A stretch of DNA of 64,000 bases, taken from positions 124,001 through 188,000 of the forward strand of contig JADKBL010000002.1 in NCBI GenBank assembly GCA_016718875.1, written 5' to 3'. Source of the DNA: Bacteroidota bacterium (GTDB lineage Bacteria; Bacteroidota; Bacteroidia; Bacteroidales; VadinHA17). The translations under genes and the position numbers were made by a program. Within the stretch, counting starts at the first letter, position 1, and each line of letters opens with the position of its first letter. This document shows positions 57,260 through 64,000 of this stretch, in pieces. Below the pieces are notes generated by a model that saw only the letters and a list, made by a program, of their open reading frames with translations, was not told the DNA's origin and did no database searches.

Positions 57260-58152
57260 TTATTTCAGAATAAAATTATAGGTTATTGTCCCCTTCTGCA
57301 CCACAGGAGCTGATGGTTTAGCTTCAAATCGTGCTTCCATAGCAGCTTCCTTTGCCACCCTGAGCAGGTATTCATCAAGAGTTGTTGATCCTTTGGATCC
57401 CGGGTTTGCCTGGATTACTTTACCTTCCCTGTCAACGCTGACCTCTACAACAACCCTTCCTTCTCCCTGGTAATCATATTTTGGCGTAGGAAGTTTCTGG
57501 AAACCTCTTCCCTGCAAATCGTAAGAAATACCGCTGTTGCCAGTTCCTCCGCCATCGCCCCTGACTTTTGAATCTACAGAGCCGGTAACAACTCCCTGGT
57601 TACCAGGTCCTCCTGCAACGCCCTCACTTGTTGAATTACTACCTGCATTTTTAGAGCCGGCAAGAGCATTTTTTGTACGGTTCATAATTTCTGCCTGACG
57701 CTGCTGTTCAGCCTCTATTCTTTTCCTCTCAATTTCCTCCTTCTCTCTTATCCTTCTTTCAGCCTCAAGTGCTTCCCTTTTAATTCTTTCAGCTTCCTCA
57801 AGTTCTTTTTTCTTTTTAGCAGCCTTAGGATCAACTTTTTTAACTTCAGGGGCTTCCTCATATTTTGGGTAAGAAGAGGTTCTTCCTCAGCCTTTATTGA
57901 TTCATTTGAAGGAGGTGGCGGTATGGCTTCTGCCTGATCGACAACCGGCGATGGTTCCAAATCACCAAGTCCGGTTTCATCTGTACCAAAATTTACCATT
58001 ATTCCGGCTTCATAAACCGGAGGGGGAGGTATTGAAAAACTAACAAATACCAATACCAGCAATAATATCAGGTGTATTATTATTGATCCGGCCAAACCCT
58101 TACCTTTTTCAGAAGGGAATTTGCGCAAGTCTCTATTTGGGAGTTGTGGCAA
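57260..58152 (-). CDS. tonB: TonB family protein, frameshifted
   Basis: A periplasm-spanning TonB-like protein of about 296 residues once repaired. N-terminal membrane anchor (LAGSIIIHLILLLVLVFVSF), proline-rich segment (SIPPPPVYE), long charged coiled-coil (KKKKELEEAERIKREALEA ... IEAEQQRQAEIMNR) and a C-terminal TonB domain (GEGRVVVEVSVDREGKVIQAN). As read, the frame ends early at 57748. One extra A in the run at 57863-57866 (TQKYEEAPEVKK) joins it to the intact C-terminal frame. It begins with TTG at 58152, overlapping exbD by 20 bases; a TTG at 58125 is an alternative. It energises outer-membrane receptors with ExbB/ExbD. Confidence 0.88.
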
Positions 58153-58525
58153 TTATAAGTTTATAATTATTCTTTTGGGCTATATTCAACACATTTACAA
58201 CGTTCTCAAACGGAACGCTTTTATCAGCATGAAGAGATATGTAAGTATCAGGTTTATCTCCCAGCTTCTGTTTCAGAACTGCCTCAAGATTTTCAATGGC
58301 AACAGGCTGCAATTCGACATAATACTTCAAATCACTTGTTACAGATACTGTTGTAAGAGGCTTTGCAGAAGTCTGGTTACTGCCTTTAGGAAGTAGAAGT
58401 TTGAGAGCCGAAGGGTGTACCAGTGTTGATGTAAGCATGAAAAAGATCAGAAGGTTGAATACGACATCTGTCATACCTACCGAGCTGAAATTTATGCTTA
58501 TTCTATTTCTCTGGGTAAGTGCCAT
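58133..58525 (-). CDS. exbD: Biopolymer transport protein ExbD
   Basis: A 130-residue partner of ExbB. One N-terminal membrane helix preceded by the conserved SVGMTDVVFNLLIFFMLTST, with the proton-path Asp in MTDVVF, then a periplasmic domain (TYISLHADKSVPFENVVNVLNIAQKNN). The length is typical for ExbD/TolR. It starts directly after exbB without a gap and overlaps the start of tonB. Confidence 0.93.
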   Translation of the reverse strand: MALTQRNRISINFSSVGMTDVVFNLLIFFMLTSTLVHPSALKLLLPKGSNQTSAKPLTTVSVTSDLKYYVELQPVAIENLEAVLKQKLGDKPDTYISLHADKSVPFENVVNVLNIAQKNNYKLIIATTPK

Positions 58526-59218
58526 CTACTTAGAAGATTTTGCTGGTTCATTCAGAATATCCATAAATTCCGTCAGTGTTGCTTCGAGATTGAAAACCAC
58601 TTTCTCAACCCTTACAACCAGGGTGTTGTATGCAAAGTAACCAAGTATACCAACAATAAGACCTGCGACAGTTGTAATAAGAGCGGTATAAATACCATCG
58701 GACATCATCGATACTTCAATATTATTCCCGGCTTGCGACATCGCATAGAATGACTGAACCATTCCAATTACTGTTCCCAGGAATCCAAGCATCGGTTCAG
58801 CACCGGTAATTGTTGCAAGGGTAGGAAATCCTTTTTCAAGTTTTGATATTTCAAGCTTCCCAACATTTTCAATTGCTGTACTGATATCCTGCAAAGGCCT
58901 TCCAAGACGATTTATACCTTTTTCAACCATTCTTGCCGAAGGACTGTCGGTCGATTTGCACAGTGCCAGAGCAGCATCAATCTTTCCGTCATGTATGTAG
59001 TCTTTGATCCTGTTCATAAAGTTGACATCTTCTTTTGTCGCCTGCCTGATGACATAATATCTTTCAATAAAAATGTATGCGGCAACAAATGACAAAAGAA
59101 TAATTGGAATCATTACCCACCCACCTTTGACCATAAGATCCCAAAGGGATAATTCCATATTTTTCGTACTTTCCACAGGAACCTGTGTGGCTTGCAAGAA
59201 TAGCTGTATCAATGCCAT
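58526..59218 (-). CDS. exbB: MotA/TolQ/ExbB proton channel protein
   Basis: A 230-residue inner-membrane channel with three membrane segments: about residues 30-55 (GGWVMIPIILLSFVAAYIFI), and two near 140-200 (EPMLGFLGTVIGMVQSFYAMS and IYTALITTVAGLIVGILGYFAYN). These contain the proton-pathway Thr/Ala pattern of the family. It is first in the exbB-exbD-tonB operon that converts proton flow into mechanical work on the outer membrane. Confidence 0.94.
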   Translation of the reverse strand: MALIQLFLQATQVPVESTKNMELSLWDLMVKGGWVMIPIILLSFVAAYIFIERYYVIRQATKEDVNFMNRIKDYIHDGKIDAALALCKSTDSPSARMVEKGINRLGRPLQDISTAIENVGKLEISKLEKGFPTLATITGAEPMLGFLGTVIGMVQSFYAMSQAGNNIEVSMMSDGIYTALITTVAGLIVGILGYFAYNTLVVRVEKVVFNLEATLTEFMDILNEPAKSSK

Positions 59219-59352
59219 AAAGTTTTAAATTTTAATTGTTTATGCTATTGTCCTGGAACAAATTCAATATTTTTAATGTGCGAAGCTATTAAAAAACGTA
59301 ATTATGACCAGTTCTATTATGCTGAGTTAATAACAAAGCCTGAATATTTATT

Positions 59353-59377
59353 AACCGGTGCATTTTATCTCCCGGTT
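59353..59377 (-). terminator. Weak hairpin after tamB
   Basis: AACCGG / CCGGTT forms a 6-bp stem with a 13-nt loop seven bases past the tamB stop. On the minus strand only a short AT stretch follows, so a terminator role is tentative. Confidence 0.35.
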
Positions 59378-59383
59378 TAATTA

Positions 59384-62300
59384 TCATTTATCAGGCTCCT
59401 TTTTTATATTGATGTCCTTCTCTTTCTTTATGTCTGATTTTTCCTTTTTTGTAAAAAGGTCACTTAATTTATTAAATTCCTGTCTGAAAAATACCCCTAC
59501 ACCCTGAGTATAAGGTTCCTGTGTTTTTCCGGTATACGGATTATTGTATCTGTTAAAAACCTTGAATCTTATTTTTTCAGTTATTTTTATTTCAGCATCA
59601 AAATCACCAGTTATCTGATTGGTATTTGGATCGTTGTTAGCCCCTCGCACATCAAAATTACCATTTATAACAACTTTGTCATTGAGTATCTGTTTTGAAA
59701 GAGCTACTTCCAGCTGATCGGGATTAATATCGCTGTTTCCTACCCCCGGCCGGTATACAACTCCGATATCGAAATCATTGCTGATTTTGGAAAGCATATT
59801 GCTAAGCTGGCTGGATAGCATCTCTGATGTTGTTACTGCAGCGGCTGTACCTGCAGTGCCTGAACTCTGCGGCGTTCCGGTACCTATATTAGGATCCGGA
59901 TAGAAGCTGTTCATTACAAGCAGATAAAGGAATTGGCGGCTCATTTGTTCTTCTGTTCCGATAGCATTTTTAAGGTAAGTTCTTGTTTTTTCATCAGCTG
60001 TCGGCAGGTAGATATCAAAACTTATTACAGGATTGAACAGTTTTCCTGATAAATTGATCTGACATTCAACAGGAACCCTTTCTGTTGATTCCGTGATGCC
60101 TAAAGGTGGTACGATTTCAGAAAGGGATGCTCTAAGCTTATATATAGCCTTGAGGTCAATCTCTGCATTATAGATATCACCATTGAACATAATTTTTCCT
60201 CCATTTTCAACAGAAAAAGGCTTGTTGAGTATATTTCTGAGCGTGAAGAGGTAATCTCCACGGTCAATAATGTAGTCACCGTTGATTCTGAACTCTCCCT
60301 TTTTATTATAACTGATATTGAGGTTTCCTGAACCATTTGCTTTCATTATATCGCCAACTGCCATATCAAAAATCAGCTGGACTTCAGCAACTGGAGTCAC
60401 TTCAAGATCCATATTAAGATCAATACCCAAAGTTTTGGGCGGCGGAATAGCCACTTTGAAACCACCCTCATGTTCAACAGTTTTCAAAGATGTACTGTCG
60501 ACAAATGTTACAAATGAAACTTCCGAAACTGACAGTCCTGTATTCAGGGGTATATAGAATTTGGTATTGCGACCGGTCTTTGCAGAAATGTCAAAGGCAA
60601 GTGATCCGTCTTTAGAGGTCTTGATTGTTGTAACACCTGTTGCAAAAGCGGTACCGTAGAACAGTTCATTATCTTTTGCCCTGGTATTCAAAACCATACC
60701 ATCATTAATGTTAATCGACATATTTGCCTGAAAATTCTTAAAGTTTTTATGAAAAATGGTGCCAGAAAGCGTTGCAGGATTTCCCCTTTCATCTGTAAGT
60801 CTGACATTGTTAAAATTAATGCCTTTACTGTCGAATCTTACTGAGTCGGTCATCTTGTATTTCGTCTGCAGATAGTCAATTTTTAAAGAAGAGTTCTCAG
60901 CCAGCATGGCACCTTTAAGTATGATTGATCCTGGTTTGCCCACCAGGTTTACCTTACCTGATGTTGTACCCGAAATATCTGAGGCAAATGCTTTAAGAAG
61001 TATATTAAGTGGCTTTATTGAAAGTTTAGTGGCAATACCAGTAAGATCCAGTCTTCGCGATGACGGGTCATAATATCCTGAAATATCCAGCATCTTATGC
61101 CCATCTATATTATTGGCTGCATTTATGTTTATTAATTTTCTTGTGGCATCAAGAGCTGAACCTATTGTAAGGGTACCGTATTCTGTTTTAAGAAACCCAA
61201 AATTTCTGATAGTCAGGCTACCCTGAAGCAGAAGCTCTTTGTAGAGGTTTGTTAGTATTATATTCCCATAAAGACTGCCTTTGAACTCCGGAGAAAAAGC
61301 ATCAGCAGAATTACTTCTGTTTCTGACAATAATGTAATTGAGAGGATTGATATCAATACCTTTGAACCCGATATCCAGCGTGTCGAGTGGATTTTCCGAT
61401 ACTGCCCCGTTTATACTGTAATAGTAATCCTTGCTTCCAACAAGGAATCGGTTGATCCTTACGGTATTTGAGTCAACAATTATTGATGTCCTGTTTATTT
61501 TCCAAAGATTATTTCTTGAAAATATATCTGTTGAATCTATATTAATTCTGAGTATAGCATTTTTTTGCAATGGATCATCTTTATAATAATTTCCCCTCGC
61601 AATAAAACTTCCCTTATTCAAAGTATTACTTCTCTTCCCCCAGTTCACAGAGAATAATAAATTGTCAGGTTTTGTATCAAAATTAAGCCTGAAACTGTCA
61701 AGATTCGATTGTCTCAGTAATTCAAGTGATCTGCTTGTAATTCCAAGTGCAAATTCACTTCCTGTGATTTTTGAGCTAAGGGAAAAATCATTGAATATAT
61801 TATTGTAAACCGAAAGTCTTTTTGATTTACCTGATACTCTCATAATACTATCAGGATAAATATCTCCATCAACAGAACTATTCTCAGATATCAGGAATCC
61901 TGTCTTCAAAAAATTATTAATCTCATCTGTATTCTTAAACCTAATGCTAAAAGAAAAATTGTTTCTCTTTATATCCTTATTTTTTATAGCTGACTTGAAT
62001 TTTGACGGCATTAATTTTGCAAGAGTATATCGCGCAAGATTCCCGAATTCACTGAAATTGTGCTGACCGGTTATATCCGCATCAACAAAATCTGTTCGGA
62101 GGCTTAATACTGGCTTATTGCCTGATAGATATGTCCGGATTGAAAAGTCATATAATTCGAGATTATTTCCATATCTCACCAGATTTGAGTTTAATAGTCT
62201 TATTTCTCCGTCCAGGTTATCAATACTATTACCCCTGAAGTTTGATGTGAGAAGAAGGGTTACAGAGGAAGTTGTATCCTTTTTTTCCAGATTAAGATTA

Positions 62301-63892
62301 TAAAGTTTTGCATTGGCTATATTAAGTGTGAAATCGAACTCAGGAAGCTTATTCTCAAAGCTGAAAAGACCAAGTACATCCATTTTAATGTTCCTGTCGG
62401 AAACATTAATGCTGCCGTCCCATGTTTTTTCAGTGAATATCCCATTGAGGGCAATATTTCTATATGTATAATTCTCAATTATTAAGCTGTCGATATTTCC
62501 TTTGAGGCTGGTAGTGAATTTTTTCATTGATACGGCATATCCATCAATATTTGCACGTATGCTCATATTCCCAAGAAGATCTTTCTTTCCGGTAATTTCG
62601 CCAAGGTTTATATCTGTCCCGTTCATAAGTCCTTTTATCCTGTATCTCCTTTGGGCTTCTGGCCTGAGGGAAAGATCAGTTGTAATTGTGCCATTTTTGG
62701 TTCTGAACTTGCCATAGGTTACAAAATCGGTTAAGAATCCGGTGAAACTGCCGTCAAATGTTATGTTACCGAGTTTGAAAAGCAATTCGGGCAATTCAAG
62801 TTTCCTGTTACCTGGGAGAATGATTTTTTCAAGATCTTTTGCATTTGTTATAAACCTGTTAACACCCAGGTAAATAAATGAGTTATTTATATCCGGCAAT
62901 CCTGAAAAATCAAATTCACAATCAAGCTGGGTATAGTCTTTAAAGGACATGTTGATATCTCTGCCACGAAGTTCAGATACAGTACCGGATATTCTGCCTG
63001 ATAGCCAGACAGACTCATTTATGCCCCTTGCCAGCGGCAGAAAGTAACCGACATCATATGTATTGATAAGAGATTTATCAAAGACTGCTTTTATATTGAC
63101 CTCCTCAATAAAATTACTGAAGGAACCAGTAGAATCACCTTTGAATGCCAACTCTTCAAGGTTTAAGATACTGCTGTCACCTGATAAAAAGGTTTTTGTA
63201 AAATTTATTTTTCCGTGCGAGATAGTAAGTGAACTGCTGAATTTATTAATCTTGAATCCTGAAGATTCAATTAAACTTAGATTATGTATATTTAAGGATG
63301 TTGAATCATTTTCAACCTTCAGCAGCTCAATAGTCCCGTTAATAGAATGTGCTTTAATGTTTTTCAGGTCAATATCACTTTTGCCGGGTTTAGCCCTTCT
63401 ATCAATCATTGAAAATCTTGCCTGATGAAAGTCAATAAGGTCAACTGATATTCTCCCTTTTTTCTTATTCTTTGATCCAGATGTACTTTTGAGTTTCTCT
63501 AGATACCAGTTAAGATTTAGCAGACCTGTTGTATCGGTTATTAGTGCGACAACCGGTTTAATAAGATAGATTTTACCAAATTTTACCGAGTTTTCCTTAA
63601 GATAATAATTACGTATTCCGGTGATTGCTTTTTCAGTATAGAGGAGAGTGTCATTATTCTGGTCTTTAATAAGCAATTCATTTATAGTAAGTTTGTTAAA
63701 AAACTTATATTCAATACTGCCTACCTGTACAGTTGACTTGAATTCCTTTGATATTTTTTCAGATACTTTATGGATTATGAAGGTCTGTACTTCCGGTATC
63801 TGCAATACCAGAAACAATGTTAATGACAGCAGGGCCAATACTACTGTAACAATAATAAAATATTTAAGAGCTTTTTTTATACTTTTGGCCAT
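59384..63892 (-). CDS. Translocation and assembly module protein TamB
   Basis: About 1502 residues from the ATG at 63892 (a TTG at 63919 would add nine). An N-terminal membrane anchor (KYFIIVTVVLALLSLTLFLVL) is followed by a very long beta-rich periplasmic region of AsmA/TamB-like repeats and the C-terminal DUF490 domain (about 1050-1480; GNLNISYNKKGEFRINGDYII, FNPVISFDIYLPTADE, EEQMSRQFLYLLVMNSFYP). TamB proteins form a groove spanning the periplasm and are implicated in lipid transport or outer-membrane protein assembly. It is divergent from tsaD, as in many Bacteroidota. A short TamA-like barrel protein is encoded at 23.8 kb but not nearby. Confidence 0.9.
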   Translation of the reverse strand: MAKSIKKALKYFIIVTVVLALLSLTLFLVLQIPEVQTFIIHKVSEKISKEFKSTVQVGSIEYKFFNKLTINELLIKDQNNDTLLYTEKAITGIRNYYLKENSVKFGKIYLIKPVVALITDTTGLLNLNWYLEKLKSTSGSKNKKKGRISVDLIDFHQARFSMIDRRAKPGKSDIDLKNIKAHSINGTIELLKVENDSTSLNIHNLSLIESSGFKINKFSSSLTISHGKINFTKTFLSGDSSILNLEELAFKGDSTGSFSNFIEEVNIKAVFDKSLINTYDVGYFLPLARGINESVWLSGRISGTVSELRGRDINMSFKDYTQLDCEFDFSGLPDINNSFIYLGVNRFITNAKDLEKIILPGNRKLELPELLFKLGNITFDGSFTGFLTDFVTYGKFRTKNGTITTDLSLRPEAQRRYRIKGLMNGTDINLGEITGKKDLLGNMSIRANIDGYAVSMKKFTTSLKGNIDSLIIENYTYRNIALNGIFTEKTWDGSINVSDRNIKMDVLGLFSFENKLPEFDFTLNIANAKLYNLNLEKKDTTSSVTLLLTSNFRGNSIDNLDGEIRLLNSNLVRYGNNLELYDFSIRTYLSGNKPVLSLRTDFVDADITGQHNFSEFGNLARYTLAKLMPSKFKSAIKNKDIKRNNFSFSIRFKNTDEINNFLKTGFLISENSSVDGDIYPDSIMRVSGKSKRLSVYNNIFNDFSLSSKITGSEFALGITSRSLELLRQSNLDSFRLNFDTKPDNLLFSVNWGKRSNTLNKGSFIARGNYYKDDPLQKNAILRINIDSTDIFSRNNLWKINRTSIIVDSNTVRINRFLVGSKDYYYSINGAVSENPLDTLDIGFKGIDINPLNYIIVRNRSNSADAFSPEFKGSLYGNIILTNLYKELLLQGSLTIRNFGFLKTEYGTLTIGSALDATRKLININAANNIDGHKMLDISGYYDPSSRRLDLTGIATKLSIKPLNILLKAFASDISGTTSGKVNLVGKPGSIILKGAMLAENSSLKIDYLQTKYKMTDSVRFDSKGINFNNVRLTDERGNPATLSGTIFHKNFKNFQANMSININDGMVLNTRAKDNELFYGTAFATGVTTIKTSKDGSLAFDISAKTGRNTKFYIPLNTGLSVSEVSFVTFVDSTSLKTVEHEGGFKVAIPPPKTLGIDLNMDLEVTPVAEVQLIFDMAVGDIMKANGSGNLNISYNKKGEFRINGDYIIDRGDYLFTLRNILNKPFSVENGGKIMFNGDIYNAEIDLKAIYKLRASLSEIVPPLGITESTERVPVECQINLSGKLFNPVISFDIYLPTADEKTRTYLKNAIGTEEQMSRQFLYLLVMNSFYPDPNIGTGTPQSSGTAGTAAAVTTSEMLSSQLSNMLSKISNDFDIGVVYRPGVGNSDINPDQLEVALSKQILNDKVVINGNFDVRGANNDPNTNQITGDFDAEIKITEKIRFKVFNRYNNPYTGKTQEPYTQGVGVFFRQEFNKLSDLFTKKEKSDIKKEKDINIKKEPDK

Positions 63893-63953
63893 TGAACAGC
63901 AAAAATTTTCAGTTATCAAAATAACCTAAAATATACCGAAAAACAAAGCACAG

Positions 63954-64000
63954 ATGGCAGTTACGATACTGGCGATAGAATCTTCATGTGATGACACATC
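63954..64000 (+). CDS. tsaD: tRNA N6-adenosine threonylcarbamoyltransferase TsaD (3' end missing)
   Basis: Only the first 15 codons are in the window: MAVTILAIESSCDDT, the invariant TsaD start (xILGIETSCDDT). TsaD completes the t6A37 modification of ANN-reading tRNAs. It is divergent from tamB with a 61-base gap. Confidence 0.9.
   Translation, partial: MAVTILAIESSCDDT

Noticed and set aside
1..64000. tRNA, rRNA, riboswitch or replication-origin features
   Set aside because: No cloverleaf, rRNA segment, known riboswitch core or origin-type repeat cluster was recognised in the gaps.

Overview
The window looks like ordinary chromosome from an anaerobic or microaerobic member of the Bacteroidota, most likely of the Bacteroidales/Marinilabiliales type. 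The evidence is two secreted proteins with type IX secretion 'type B' (gliding-motility-associated) C-terminal domains, TAnnTTTG promoter elements in place of sigma70 boxes, little Shine-Dalgarno signal, and gene orders familiar from this phylum (xerD | aroQ-pyk, relA-fur-purA, tamB | tsaD, exbB-exbD-tonB). The base composition is AT-rich. No tRNA, rRNA, insertion sequence, prophage or CRISPR array was seen. Genes are dense and no gap much exceeds 200 bases.

Layout. 1-7.4 kb: end of an aspartate aminotransferase, then rubrerythrin-nitroreductase, plsY, pckA and ppdK on the minus strand. 7.5-14.8 kb: xerD diverges from aroQ-pyk, followed by a DUF6702-like protein, a T9SS cargo protein and a TPR protein in tight succession. 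14.8-23.7 kb: a hybrid histidine kinase, nth, an ABC-F ATPase, aroB-aroC, tilS and a 2-Cys peroxiredoxin. 23.7-32.3 kb: an outer-membrane barrel protein with a conserved partner, proS, two tyrosine/serine-rich exported proteins and a FadL-like porin. 32.3-35.7 kb: a larC-larE-larB-wbqC operon for the nickel-pincer cofactor. 35.9-39.4 kb: methylmalonyl-CoA epimerase, a CitD-CitE fusion, CitF and a 51-residue rubredoxin. 39.4-49.7 kb: pepD, an isocitrate dehydrogenase-like gene, an HD-domain protein, a GH2 lipoprotein, an acyl-CoA synthetase, a SPOR lipoprotein, purA and fur. 49.8-64 kb: relA, a second T9SS cargo protein, a CLC channel, glyA, a lone receiver domain, the tonB-exbD-exbB cluster, tamB and the first codons of tsaD.

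The metabolic genes fit together around phosphoenolpyruvate and oxaloacetate. PckA, PPDK, pyruvate kinase and citrate lyase control carbon flow at this node, and methylmalonyl-CoA epimerase suggests succinate/propionate interconversion. Rubrerythrin, rubredoxin, nitroreductase and peroxiredoxin fit an anaerobe that copes with oxygen. PEP also feeds the shikimate genes aroQ, aroB and aroC.

A striking property is the number of interrupted conserved genes. The histidine kinase, ABC-F ATPase, peroxiredoxin, isocitrate dehydrogenase-like gene, RelA and TonB all need one or more single-base corrections. One low-complexity exported protein has an in-frame TGA, and another conserved gene lacks a normal start. 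Because essential genes are affected and many sites are short homopolymers, uncorrected sequencing error is more likely than gene decay.

No clearly new multi-gene system stands out. The least explained items are the paired tyrosine/serine-rich surface proteins, the short heptamer arrays that overlap stop codons, the DUF6702/T9SS/TPR gene set, and a lar operon with a three-cysteine LarE and no visible client enzyme.
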